From the NCBI GenBank assembly GCA_027485645.1, contig JAIXQR010000004.1, forward strand, positions 53,445 to 117,444: a DNA stretch of 64,000 bases, written 5' to 3'. This DNA comes from a bacterium (GTDB lineage Bacteria > Armatimonadota > Fimbriimonadia > Fimbriimonadales > Fimbriimonadaceae). The position numbers and the translations under genes were made by a program. Shown here one piece after another: positions 1 through 8,544 of the stretch. The notes below the pieces were generated by a model. It saw nothing but the letters and a program-made list of their open reading frames with translations, was not told the origin of the DNA and made no database searches. The first letter of the stretch is position 1. Each line of letters starts with the position of its first letter.

Positions 1-1
1 C

Positions 2-1936
2 CTTCTCATCCTCGATGAGCCCACGGCGTCGCTCTCGAGTCGCGAAACGGAGGCGCTCTTCGCTAGCGTCCGAGCCATTCGTGACCAAGGTGTCGCCGTC
101 ATGTACGTGAGCCACCGGATGGATGAGATCTTCGCTCTCGCTGATCGCGTGACCGTGCTCCGCGACGGGCGGCACGTGGTGACGAAGCCGATTGCCGAAG
201 TGAGCCCGGCCGACTTGGTCCAAGCGATGGTCGGGCGAGATGTCGATCCGCCAGAGATGCGATCGCGAGAACTCGGTCCCGTTCGGCTGAGAGTCACAAA
301 CCTGGCGTCGCCTGGCAAGTTCGATAACATCAGCTTTGAGGTTCGGGGTGGGGAAGTCGTGGCGCTGGCCGGACTGGTTGGCGCCGGACGTTCAGAAGTC
401 GCGCGGGCGATCTTTGGCATCGATCCGCTTGAATCTGGCGCGGTCTGGGTAGATGGCGACAAGATTGCGCTGGTGCCAGAAGATCGGCAGCACGAGGGGC
501 TGCATCTTCCTTTTTCTCTTCGAGACAACATGGCGATGGCAACGGCCGGCCCCGGCCGCATTCCGCGCGCCCATGAGGCGGAATCGTCTCAGGGCTTCAT
601 GCAACGGCTGGCGATCAAGGCCCCAACCGACGCGGTTCCGGCGCAATCGCTTTCAGGCGGTAATCAGCAGAAGGTTCTCCTTGGAAAGTGGCTGGCGACG
701 AAGCCGAATGTGTTGATCCTTGACGAACCGACTCGCGGCGTTGATGTCAGCGCAAAGGCTCAGATTCACGAATTGATCGCGGAGATTGCCGCCTCGGGCG
801 TCGCGGTTCTGGTGATTTCAAGTGAGCTGAAGGAAGTGCTGACCCTCGGAGACCGCATTTTGGTCATGCGGGAAGGCAAGCTCTCGGGCGAGCTCAGCCG
901 AACCGAGGCGACGCAGGAGCGAATTCTTGACCTCGCCTTGCCAAAGGAAACCGGTCCCGAAGCAGCACCGACCGTGAGCTCGGCGAAGCCTAAACTCCGG
1001 CCAGAAGTCGGGGTCGGGGGGCTTTTGATCGCCACCTTGCTGCTAGCAGCTGGGTTGAATCCACAGTTTCTGGCAACCGGCAACATCCTCGACATGCTGG
1101 TGAAAGTTGCGCCGGCGCTGATCGTTGGGTGCGCCATGACGCTGGTCATTCTCGCTCGAGAAATTGACATCTCGGTCGGATCGCTGATGGGTCTGTGTGC
1201 GGCTTGCCTTGGCGTTGCCTGCTCAACGGACCGAATGGGTTTGCCGGTACCGGTTGGAGTCGGAATCTGCCTTGGCGTCGGTGTACTGGGCGGGCTCATC
1301 AACGGGTTGCTCGTCACCTTTGGCCGCGTTCCCTCCATCATCGTGACCCTCGGCATGCTGACCATTCTTCGCGGCGTGACGGAGCGAGTGATGGGCGGAA
1401 AGTGGATCGAAAAACTGCCAGATGGATTGCGAGCTTTTGGAACCGGGAACGTGGCTGGGTTGCCATATAGCGTCCTGATGGCGATTGTGTTCGCGCTCTT
1501 AACTTGGTGGCTGGCGAAGGGGACCCGATTTGGCGTTCAAGTTTTCGCCCTGGGTAGCAACCCAAGTGCGGCCAAGCTGCGCGGCGTTCCCGAGCACCGA
1601 ATCAAGCTTTGTGTGTTCATGTTGACTGGCCTGGCGGCAGGAATTGCCGCGCTATTCAGCGCAACGCAGCTTCAAGTTATCGAGTCGGGATTTGGGTCTG
1701 GGTTTGAACTTGTGGCCATTGCTTCCGTCATCGTTGGCGGAACCTCGATTCAAGGTGGGCGCGGGACGGTACTGGGGACTATCCTGGGCGCGATCACGTT
1801 GGGCATCGTTTCGACGGTGCTGATCTTCCTCAAACTTGGCGATTCGGCGACCTACTGGGAGCGCGCCATTCAAGGCGGCTTCATTCTCGTCGCGATCATT
1901 GGCGACCAAATCTGGCGCCGGAGGGCAACGCGATGA
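2..1936 (+). CDS. Sugar ABC transporter, fused ATPase-permease (5' partial)
   Basis: The frame is open at the window edge and begins inside the first ATPase domain at a Walker B segment (LLILDEPTA), so the true start lies upstream. A second ATPase domain of the RbsA/XylG/MglA type follows, with signature LSGGNQQKV and Walker B VLILDEPTRGVDV near 645-765. From about position 1010 the same frame continues as an RbsC-like permease with several hydrophobic segments and the family motif EIDISVGS. Such ATPases normally end near 500 residues and the permease is a separate protein, so this is a fusion. It energises and forms part of the channel for import of a sugar, possibly rhamnose- or ribose-like. 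It overlaps the next gene by 4 bases (ATGA), indicating translational coupling. Confidence 0.9.
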   Translation, partial: LLILDEPTASLSSRETEALFASVRAIRDQGVAVMYVSHRMDEIFALADRVTVLRDGRHVVTKPIAEVSPADLVQAMVGRDVDPPEMRSRELGPVRLRVTNLASPGKFDNISFEVRGGEVVALAGLVGAGRSEVARAIFGIDPLESGAVWVDGDKIALVPEDRQHEGLHLPFSLRDNMAMATAGPGRIPRAHEAESSQGFMQRLAIKAPTDAVPAQSLSGGNQQKVLLGKWLATKPNVLILDEPTRGVDVSAKAQIHELIAEIAASGVAVLVISSELKEVLTLGDRILVMREGKLSGELSRTEATQERILDLALPKETGPEAAPTVSSAKPKLRPEVGVGGLLIATLLLAAGLNPQFLATGNILDMLVKVAPALIVGCAMTLVILAREIDISVGSLMGLCAACLGVACSTDRMGLPVPVGVGICLGVGVLGGLINGLLVTFGRVPSIIVTLGMLTILRGVTERVMGGKWIEKLPDGLRAFGTGNVAGLPYSVLMAIVFALLTWWLAKGTRFGVQVFALGSNPSAAKLRGVPEHRIKLCVFMLTGLAAGIAALFSATQLQVIESGFGSGFELVAIASVIVGGTSIQGGRGTVLGTILGAITLGIVSTVLIFLKLGDSATYWERAIQGGFILVAIIGDQIWRRRATR

Positions 1937-2892
1937 AGAATTTACGGTGGTCACGCGAGCTAACCCTTGTGGTGCTGCTCCTCTGTCTCTTCGGCGCGGC
2001 GAGCATCTTGGAGCCAAAGTTTGTGACGATGCGGGCGCAAACGCTCTTGGCGACCCACTTGTGGGAACTGGCCCTGGTCGCGATCCCGATGCTGCTCATC
2101 GTGATCACGGCCGGGATTGACCTCTCGGTCGGCTCAATCGTCGCCTTGTCCGCCGTGAGTTTCGGCTTGATGTTCGAACGGAACGTTCCGCCGGTCGTCG
2201 CGGTTGGGCTGACCGTCTTGGTCGGAACCGTTCTTGGGAGCTTGAACGGCTGGTTTGTCACCAAGATGAAAGTTCATCCGCTGCTGGTGACGCTGGCGAC
2301 GCTTGCCGCTTTTCGTGGCATGGCCGAAGGCATCAGCACGGCTCGGGCGATATCGGGGTACCCCGATTGGCTTCTGAACGCTCTGCAAGGGCCAACACCG
2401 ATCGTCCTCTTTGCCTTGGTCGCCACCGGAACCCATCTGGTCATGACACAGACCTACTTTGGTCGCTGGGTGGTTGCGATCGGGACGGAAGAAAACGTAT
2501 CTCGGTTTTCCCGTATCCCGGTTGATCGCGTGAAGCAGTGGCTGTATGGTTTCTCTGGCTTAGTTTGCGGAATAGCGGCGGTTTTGCTGGTGGCCCGAAA
2601 CAACACGGCCAAAGCAGACATGGCGACGGGCCTGGAACTCGAAGCGATCACCGCGGTTGTGCTTGGCGGGGCCAGCATCCACGGCGGCAAAGGGCGCGTC
2701 ACCGGTTTGGTCCTTGGCCTTCTGCTCATTCATGAAACCCGTGAGTTTGTGAGTTGGCATTGGAAGCAGAATGAGCTTAGTCTAATCGTCATTGGTAGTT
2801 TGCTGATCCTAACCGTCCTTCTTGAGAACATCGCGGAGCGACGCAAAGATCGAAAGCCGAAAGTAGCCATCACCGCAACCGAAAATCCATGA
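1933..2892 (+). CDS. Sugar ABC transporter permease (RbsC/RhaQ-like)
   Basis: This 319-residue integral membrane protein belongs to the branched-chain/ribose permease family. About eight or more hydrophobic stretches are visible. The conserved motif GIDLSVGSIVALSA lies near residue 60, and VLGGASIHGGKG near residue 245. It would pair with the permease half of the upstream fusion to form the membrane channel, as two permeases do in rhamnose and AI-2 importers. Its start overlaps the preceding stop by 4 bases, and its own stop overlaps the next start by 4 bases, so the three genes form one tightly coupled operon. The sugar cannot be read from sequence. Confidence 0.9.
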   Translation: MKNLRWSRELTLVVLLLCLFGAASILEPKFVTMRAQTLLATHLWELALVAIPMLLIVITAGIDLSVGSIVALSAVSFGLMFERNVPPVVAVGLTVLVGTVLGSLNGWFVTKMKVHPLLVTLATLAAFRGMAEGISTARAISGYPDWLLNALQGPTPIVLFALVATGTHLVMTQTYFGRWVVAIGTEENVSRFSRIPVDRVKQWLYGFSGLVCGIAAVLLVARNNTAKADMATGLELEAITAVVLGGASIHGGKGRVTGLVLGLLLIHETREFVSWHWKQNELSLIVIGSLLILTVLLENIAERRKDRKPKVAITATENP

Positions 2893-3905
2893 AAAATCTC
2901 CTTTCTATTCTTGCCCTCGCCGTTGTCATTGTCGGGTGTTCCGGCGGAGACTCCGCCAAGTCAGAAGCGCCGAAGGAGTCCGGCAGCAAGCAGATTACGG
3001 TCGCCATGCTGCCAAAGAAGAAGGGTGTGCCGTACTTCACGAGCTGCTCGGAAGGCGCCATGGAAGCGGCAAAAGAGCTCGGCAACGTTGAGTTGATCTA
3101 TGACGGTCCAACCAGCGGCGATGCGGCCGATGCGGTGAAGCTCATCGACCAATGGACTGCCCAAGGAGTGGACGTCATTGCCGTCTCGCCAAATGACCCT
3201 GCCGTACTTGGACCCGCCATGAAGCGGGCGCGGGATGCCGGAATCAAAGTACTGACTTGGGATGCGGACGCGGACGCCGCGAACCGAGAGTTCCTGGTCA
3301 ACCAGGCGACCCCCGAGGAAATTGGCAATTCGCTGGTTGATGCCATGGCGAAAGACCTTGGCGGAGATTCGGCGACCGGAGACGTGGCCATCGTCACCGC
3401 GTCGCTAACGGCGGCTAACCAGAACGAATGGATCAAGTTTATGAAAGTCCGGCTGGCGAAGTACCCGGGGCTCAAGCTCGTGGCGACCAAGCCATCCAAT
3501 GAAGACCAGAAGTTGGCATTCTCTGTCACGCAGGACTTGATGAAGGTCTATCCCGGATTGAAGGGGGTCTTCGCGATCAGCTCGGTGGCTTTCCCAGGCG
3601 CGGCAGAAGCGATCAAGCAGGCCGGAAAGTCGGGCAAGGTTCTCGTAACCGGGCTCTCAACTCCGAACGATATGAAGACCTACGTTAAGGAAGACGTGGT
3701 GAAATCGGTCATTCTTTGGAACACTAAGGACCTCGGATACCTGACCATTTTCGCGGCGCGAGCCCTGGCAGATGGCAAGTTGAAGGCCGGCGACACGACC
3801 CTTTCGGCGGGGCGCTTGGGCGAGAAGAAAGTGGTTGGCGACAACGTCATGCTGGGCGGGACCATCACCTTTGACAAGGCGAACATCGACGAGTTCGACT
3901 TCTAA
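2889..3905 (+). CDS. Sugar ABC transporter substrate-binding lipoprotein
   Basis: This 338-residue periplasmic-binding protein belongs to the type I fold (Peripla_BP_4, RhaS/LsrB/RbsB group). The N terminus is a lipoprotein signal with cleavage before Cys17 (VIVGCSGG). Typical features follow: a sugar-binding domain start (ITVAMLPKKKGVPYF), the hinge segment DVIAVSPNDP and the DWDAD-like stretch VLTWDADAD. The pattern resembles rhamnose- or AI-2-binding proteins more than ribose-binding ones, which is an inference. It is the third gene of the transporter operon and overlaps the permease stop by 4 bases. No clear intrinsic terminator follows. Confidence 0.9.
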   Translation: MKNLLSILALAVVIVGCSGGDSAKSEAPKESGSKQITVAMLPKKKGVPYFTSCSEGAMEAAKELGNVELIYDGPTSGDAADAVKLIDQWTAQGVDVIAVSPNDPAVLGPAMKRARDAGIKVLTWDADADAANREFLVNQATPEEIGNSLVDAMAKDLGGDSATGDVAIVTASLTAANQNEWIKFMKVRLAKYPGLKLVATKPSNEDQKLAFSVTQDLMKVYPGLKGVFAISSVAFPGAAEAIKQAGKSGKVLVTGLSTPNDMKTYVKEDVVKSVILWNTKDLGYLTIFAARALADGKLKAGDTTLSAGRLGEKKVVGDNVMLGGTITFDKANIDEFDF

Positions 3906-3963
3906 TCTTTCGGTCCTAGGTTTGTCCTCGAACGAAAATTAATAGTTGGGTAAAAAGCGGCTT

Positions 3964-4710
3964 ATGAACGTGCCTCCTCCGCCACCAATCAACGGACCAT
4001 CTAACTCGAACCAGGTCTCGACGCACAGCATCGCCGAGTTCTTAGCGGCAACCGCAGAGCGCGACAATCCGGGCGATGTTTTTGAACTCGAAAGTTCGAA
4101 GATGCTTGAGGCTCGCGTTCGCGGCCGGATCTGGAGCAAGCTCGGCGCGATGGTTGCCTATCGCGGCAACGTGAAGTTTGTCCGCGAAGGAATGATGGAA
4201 GGCGGCCTCGGCAAAGCCTTTATGCGAATGGTCAGCGGCGAAATGTCTCCGCTTGCCAAGATCGAGGGCGATGGCTTGGTTTATCTTGCGGATGCCGGCA
4301 AGGAGATCACCATTCTTCGGTTGAGCGGCGACACGATCAACGTGAGCGGCAACGACCTGCTTGCGTTCGAAGACACCGTGACCTACAACATCACGATGCA
4401 CAAGCGAGTCGCGGGCATGATGGCGGGCGGACTGTTCTCCGCCGCCCTGAGCGGTAGCGGAATGGTTGCCATCGTGACGCACGGAAAGCCATTAACTCTC
4501 CGGGTGCGACCAGGCGATCCTGTCTTCACCGACCCTAACGCAACGGTGGCATGGAGCGGAAATCTTACGCCAGAGATGCACTCGGACGTCAACATGAAAG
4601 CGATCTTCGGCCGAGGCGGCGGAGAGACCTTCCAGATGAAGTTCCAAGGCGAAGGCTTCGTGGTTATTCAGCCGTTCGAAGAGCTGGCACCAGCTCCGCC
4701 TTCGGCCTAA
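3964..4710 (+). CDS. AIM24 family protein (TIGR00266-like)
   Basis: A 248-residue protein rich in beta strands that resembles the AIM24/DUF124 family. Recognisable stretches are ESSKMLEARVRGRIWSK, GMMEGGLGKAFMRMVSGE, GDTINVSGNDLLAFEDTV and AGGLFSAALSGSGMVAIVTHG. The family's molecular role in bacteria is unclear. The ATG at 3964 is preferred; the frame can be extended to a TTG at 3946 but no Shine-Dalgarno supports it. A proline-rich N terminus (NVPPPPPINGP) precedes the domain. The gene ends just before a strong hairpin shared with the convergent oxidase gene. Confidence 0.85.
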   Translation: MNVPPPPPINGPSNSNQVSTHSIAEFLAATAERDNPGDVFELESSKMLEARVRGRIWSKLGAMVAYRGNVKFVREGMMEGGLGKAFMRMVSGEMSPLAKIEGDGLVYLADAGKEITILRLSGDTINVSGNDLLAFEDTVTYNITMHKRVAGMMAGGLFSAALSGSGMVAIVTHGKPLTLRVRPGDPVFTDPNATVAWSGNLTPEMHSDVNMKAIFGRGGGETFQMKFQGEGFVVIQPFEELAPAPPSA

Positions 4711-4727
4711 CCTCTAGCGAGCCTCTG

Positions 4728-4756
4728 TGGCCAGCCCGATTTGGGCTGGCCATTTT
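4728..4756. terminator. Bidirectional intrinsic terminator
   Basis: A perfect 10-bp stem (4728-4737 with 4743-4752, arm TGGCCAGCCC) carries a 5-base loop and is followed by TTTT on the plus strand. It sits between two convergent genes and ends where the minus-strand stop begins, so it probably stops transcription from both sides, most clearly from the AIM24 gene. Confidence 0.8.
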
Positions 4757-5994
4757 CATTTACCAAAGACGTTATCAAGAAACTCGTTCCGAAACTTGCC
4801 TTCTGGGTCATGCTTCGCGGCGATTTCGGCGTAAGCCGAAAGCCTTGGGTACGCCTCGTGAATCCTCTCGGCGGGCAGCATAAATAACTTTCCGAAGTGC
4901 GGGCATGGGTTAAACGGAGCGAGGAGGGATTCGATCGTGATCAGCATCGGCTTGACCTCGTCCCAGAGTGGCTTCCACGTAAAGTGGATCCCGACTACGT
5001 CGCGCTGATATGCGGGGCTCATTGGCAAGCTATCGGCGGCGATGAACCGAACCTCGGTCACAAACACAAGCGGTTCAAGGTAGGTCGCAAGCGCGGATAG
5101 CGTCGCAAGGGCGGAAGGTGCGTCATCCAGAGAAACGAAGTACTCCGACTGGAGTTCTTCGCCCGCGCTTGGCGTGAATTCCATCTTGAAGTGTGCCAGG
5201 CGCTCGTGCCAAGGACCCGCGACGCCGAGTTGATCCGTGCAGTTTTCGGCCGGAAGTTCGGCCAGCGGATGGAGCTTTCGCGATGCAGGCTTTGCGCCAA
5301 GCACGTCATTCTGCACCGGAAGATCGCGCTCACTCTTGAGCCAAACTTGTTCAAAAACGGGCCCAGCCCAGCGGGTGAAAAGGCTTACCGAGTAGCCCAA
5401 TTGACCGATGAAGGCTAGGTGCTGAATCGCCGTCTCGAACGGCAGATTCTCGAAGACGGTCTGACGGATTTCGAAAGTGGGCTGGATGCGAAGGGTGAGC
5501 TCAAAAATCACGCCAAGCGCGCCAATGTGCACGATTCGCGAGTGAAGTTCTTCCAGATTTGATTCATCAAGCGTTTGCACTTCGCCGAGGCCATCAACGA
5601 GCTTCAGGCCAACCACGGCGGTGCTGAGGTTTCCGTTTCGGTGTCCCGAGCCGTGGGTGGCCGTGCCGATGGCTCCGGCAACCGAGATATGCGGCAGCGA
5701 AGCGAGGTTATGCAAGGCCCATCCCGACTCTTGTAGCTTCACGGCGAGTTCGCCGTAGCGCACCCCACCGCCAATCGTTACGGTTCGGGTTTCGGGATCA
5801 GGCTCCGAGATGTTCTGAAAGTGCTCTAGCGAGATGATCGTGCCGGTCGTGTCGGCGATGGTGTTGAAAGAATGGCGGCTACCGTGCGGCTTGACTTTGG
5901 TTGCGTTACGGATGACCTGCTGCAATGCCTCTACGGTCTCAGGTGCTTCGACCAGATCGGTGCTGTAGGTTTGGTTTCCCGCCCAGTTCTTCAT
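4756..5994 (-). CDS. FAD-linked alditol/aldonolactone oxidase (AldO-like)
   Basis: This 412-residue flavoenzyme is close in pattern to Streptomyces alditol (xylitol) oxidase, which oxidises polyols at C1 with oxygen and forms H2O2. The N-terminal FAD domain carries GSRHSF with His41 at the position of the covalent FAD histidine, and SLPHISVAG. The residues matching the known AldO active site are all present: Ser104, Glu314 and Arg316 (EVRF), Thr339 (HFTW) and Lys369 (GKLF). The C-terminal D-arabinono-lactone oxidase domain ends with YPRL and DPEGKF. No signal peptide is seen, so it is probably cytoplasmic. L-gulono- or arabinono-lactone oxidase is the alternative, but the active-site match favours a polyol substrate. 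Confidence 0.88.
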   Translation of the reverse strand: MKNWAGNQTYSTDLVEAPETVEALQQVIRNATKVKPHGSRHSFNTIADTTGTIISLEHFQNISEPDPETRTVTIGGGVRYGELAVKLQESGWALHNLASLPHISVAGAIGTATHGSGHRNGNLSTAVVGLKLVDGLGEVQTLDESNLEELHSRIVHIGALGVIFELTLRIQPTFEIRQTVFENLPFETAIQHLAFIGQLGYSVSLFTRWAGPVFEQVWLKSERDLPVQNDVLGAKPASRKLHPLAELPAENCTDQLGVAGPWHERLAHFKMEFTPSAGEELQSEYFVSLDDAPSALATLSALATYLEPLVFVTEVRFIAADSLPMSPAYQRDVVGIHFTWKPLWDEVKPMLITIESLLAPFNPCPHFGKLFMLPAERIHEAYPRLSAYAEIAAKHDPEGKFRNEFLDNVFGK

Positions 5995-6048
5995 GGCTCA
6001 TTTTAGACCCTCCCGGAGCGAGAACGAATTCGCGGGTTTAATTCGGAA

Positions 6049-7338
6049 ATGCCCGTGACCGCTGTACTTGCGCTTGCCCTTTATCCATTTGCTCAAACCC
6101 CGATTGAGCCAGTGCGAACCGAGGTGGTAGTGCCCATTCGGAACGCCAGCTTTAACAAGGGCGGCAAAGCGAAAAAGCGAGTACAGGGCGGAAATCCGCG
6201 AACGGTCGGCGGTCACCTCGTATTCGATGGCTCAACCGACGGGAACCGTCAGGTTGACCCGCAGATTGCCGTTGGCGGCGGTTTTGTGTTTCACGGCACC
6301 AACAGCGGACTGGTGATCTACGACAAGAAGGGCAACTACGTCGACGGGGTTCCGCAGTCGGAGTTCAACAACGGCATCGACCCGAAGCTTTTCTTCGATC
6401 CACACAATAAAGTGTTCGGCTTTGACCTCTGGAATCCATGGGATGAGGCTAAGTTGAAGCCGGTAAACATTTCGATTTCGGAGTCTTCGGACCCAACCAA
6501 GGCTTGGAACACCTACCCCGTTTCGGTTCCAAATGGCGTGGATGGCGGCGGAATTGGCTACAGCCGAAAGTGGATTGGCTACTCCTTCCCGGGCGGCGAC
6601 CAGCGCACGTTTGTCCTGAAGACGGCAGAAGCAAAGGCCGGCAAACCCGCGACGGTTTATCACTTTGCGGGCAGCCTGGGGCACCCGGTTTATAACCAAG
6701 ACAAGTCGGACGACCTCCTGTTCGTTAACCTGACCGATAAGGAAATCGAACTGACTACCGTCGGCGACAACGGAAAGGGAACGCCCGTCGTGAAGTCGGT
6801 CAAGCGCGCTCTGCACGGTTTCTTGTACTTCGGATGGCCTCCGCAGTCGCCGATGAAGGGGACAACGGCCAAAACCTCCAGCGGTGACCGCAACCCCAAG
6901 AACCTCGTGGTTCAAGGGAATCACCTTTGGTTCTCCCAGGCAGTCAACGTTAACGGCCGAGCCGGAGTTCAATGGCATCAGGTGACCCTGGATGGCAAAT
7001 TCGTCCAGAGCGGCGTAGTAGCCCACTCAACCAACAGCTACATCCAAACGACGATTGCCGTAAACAAGCGCAGCGATGTTCTCGTCGGATTCCAGGAGAC
7101 CGGACCCGAGATGTTCATCTCGCCCCGAGTTGCTTGGCGAAAAGCGTCAGACAAGAAGGGAACGCTTCGCGAAATCTTCGCGATCGCAACCGGAGTCGCC
7201 GCGACGGAAGGCGGCGCCTGGGGTGACTACAGCGGTTCGGTCGTGGACGGCGACAATCTCACCGACCTTTGGACGATCCAGAGTGTCGCGAACCAAGCCG
7301 GTCGCGGAAGCACCGTGATCATGCGCGTCAAGATGTAG
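6049..7338 (+). CDS. Exported hypothetical protein, probable beta-propeller
   Basis: A 429-residue protein of unknown function. The N terminus (AVLALALYPFAQ) looks like a short signal peptide, suggesting export. The body consists of short beta-strand-like repeats with aromatic and glycine pairs (GGGFVFHG, FFDPHNKVFGFDLW, NHLWFSQAVN, DLWTIQSV), which fits a propeller of the sialidase/WD kind. No catalytic motif can be assigned. It stands alone on the plus strand, divergent from the AldO-like gene 54 bp away. Confidence 0.6.
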   Translation: MPVTAVLALALYPFAQTPIEPVRTEVVVPIRNASFNKGGKAKKRVQGGNPRTVGGHLVFDGSTDGNRQVDPQIAVGGGFVFHGTNSGLVIYDKKGNYVDGVPQSEFNNGIDPKLFFDPHNKVFGFDLWNPWDEAKLKPVNISISESSDPTKAWNTYPVSVPNGVDGGGIGYSRKWIGYSFPGGDQRTFVLKTAEAKAGKPATVYHFAGSLGHPVYNQDKSDDLLFVNLTDKEIELTTVGDNGKGTPVVKSVKRALHGFLYFGWPPQSPMKGTTAKTSSGDRNPKNLVVQGNHLWFSQAVNVNGRAGVQWHQVTLDGKFVQSGVVAHSTNSYIQTTIAVNKRSDVLVGFQETGPEMFISPRVAWRKASDKKGTLREIFAIATGVAATEGGAWGDYSGSVVDGDNLTDLWTIQSVANQAGRGSTVIMRVKM

Positions 7339-7437
7339 ACCCTTCGCGAGTAACCCGTCACCGAGTAGGTCTCTGTCGCCTTGCTACCGCCTTAGAGAAT
7401 CTTTGAACGATGTCTGAAGGCCAGAACACTCACTTAC

Positions 7438-7923
7438 ATGCGAAAGCGACAGTTGACCGAAGTGGTGAAGGTAACGATCCCGAAGCCGTGTGGCGAGAGT
7501 TGGGACGCGATGGTGGGGGGTGAGGACAAGCGGTTGTGTGCGGGTTGTGGTTGTCACGTTCACAACTTGGCCGGAATGCCCGCTTCGGAGGTTGAAGCGC
7601 TCCTTCAGGCAGAAACCAAGGTTTGCACGCGGATCATGTCGGACCCCGTTAAGGGAATTCTAACGATGGACGGATGGATTTCGAGGTTGGTGTTGACGGG
7701 CGCGATCGCGGCGGGGATGGCTGGGTGCAGCGATTCGGTTGTTGGAGAATCGGCGATTGGCAAGGTTGCTGTGCCCGTTGAAAGTTCGACGTCGAATACC
7801 GCGAAGCCGGTCATGGGATCGCCGAAGCCGGAGCCAGCCCCTACCGAAGTCATGGGCGAGCGGGAAGCCGTGATCTCCATCGGAAAGGTAGTTGCACCAC
7901 AACCTAAGCCGAAGAAGAAGTGA
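7438..7923 (+). CDS. Hypothetical protein with Cys cluster and one membrane segment
   Basis: This 161-residue protein starts with a conserved-looking block, IPKPCGESWDAM, followed by RLCAGCGCHVHNLAGM and KVCTRI (Cys18, 34, 37, 39 and 63). The arrangement resembles an N-terminal module seen in many Bacteroidota and Planctomycetota proteins (I-x-P-C-x3-W-x2-M ... C-x2-C), probably metal binding. A hydrophobic segment then ends in a lipobox-like GMAGCSD near residue 95. The C-terminal tail is rich in Pro, Ser and Lys and is likely extended. The odd point is that the lipobox is internal, about 95 residues from the start. Function is unknown. Confidence 0.6.
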   Translation: MRKRQLTEVVKVTIPKPCGESWDAMVGGEDKRLCAGCGCHVHNLAGMPASEVEALLQAETKVCTRIMSDPVKGILTMDGWISRLVLTGAIAAGMAGCSDSVVGESAIGKVAVPVESSTSNTAKPVMGSPKPEPAPTEVMGEREAVISIGKVVAPQPKPKKK

Positions 7924-8074
7924 CGAATCGGCTCCAGCGCGTACGCTCGTGGTGCGAAAAGATCGGCAAGAAATCACGAAATATATTAATTGTTAAGATT
8001 TCCGCACATTGCCGATTGAACCTAGCGGAAGACACGTAGCAAGGGAGGCGGGCCATCCGGCTCGCAGGAAAACC

Positions 8075-8476
8075 ATGAAAAATATTATTGAAACAGCCGT
8101 CGAAGCCGGTAGCTTCACCACGCTCGCAACCGCCCTCACGGCGGCCGGTCTCATCGAAACGCTTTCGGGAGAAGGTCCGTTCACGGTTTTCGCTCCAACC
8201 GACGATGCCTTTGCTAAGATCCCAGCCGAAACCCTCGCCGCTGTGCTTGCCGACAAGGAAAAGCTCACCGCGATCCTCACGTATCACGTTGTAGCCGGAA
8301 AGGTAATGGCCGCTGATGTCGTCAAGCTCACGTCCGCAACGACGGTTCAGGGTTCGGACGTAACGGTTGACGCCAGCAACGGCGTGAAGATCAACGACGC
8401 GACGGTCACCACGGCCGACGTCGAAGCTTCCAACGGCGTCATCCACGTGATCGACACCGTCTTGATGCCAGCCTAA
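8075..8476 (+). CDS. Fasciclin (FAS1) domain protein
   Basis: A 133-residue protein that is a single FAS1 domain. The H1 box is [15 protein letters not shown], and the H2 region is TYHVVAGKV with the terminal [13 protein letters not shown]1 domains mediate adhesion or matrix contacts when secreted. Here no signal peptide is visible from the chosen ATG at 8075, which has a GGAA-type ribosome site 6 bases upstream. Extension upstream to 8009 adds a charged, non-hydrophobic stretch and seems unlikely. An AT-rich tract (7975-8000) precedes the gene, and a strong terminator follows, so it is a single transcript. Confidence 0.85.
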   Translation: MKNIIETAVEAGSFTTLATALTAAGLIETLSGEGPFTVFAPTDDAFAKIPAETLAAVLADKEKLTAILTYHVVAGKVMAADVVKLTSATTVQGSDVTVDASNGVKINDATVTTADVEASNGVIHVIDTVLMPA

Positions 8477-8485
8477 AAAAACAAT

Positions 8486-8516
8486 AGCGGGGCAGAGAAA
8501 TCTGCCCCGCTTTTTT
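8486..8516 (+). terminator. Intrinsic terminator of the FAS1 gene
   Basis: An 11-bp perfect stem (8486-8496 with 8501-8511, arm AGCGGGGCAGA) has a GAAA tetraloop and is followed by six T residues. It lies 10 bp after the FAS1 stop codon. Confidence 0.93.
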
Positions 8517-8544
8517 GTGCCCGATTTTTTGGCTTTTGGGCGAC

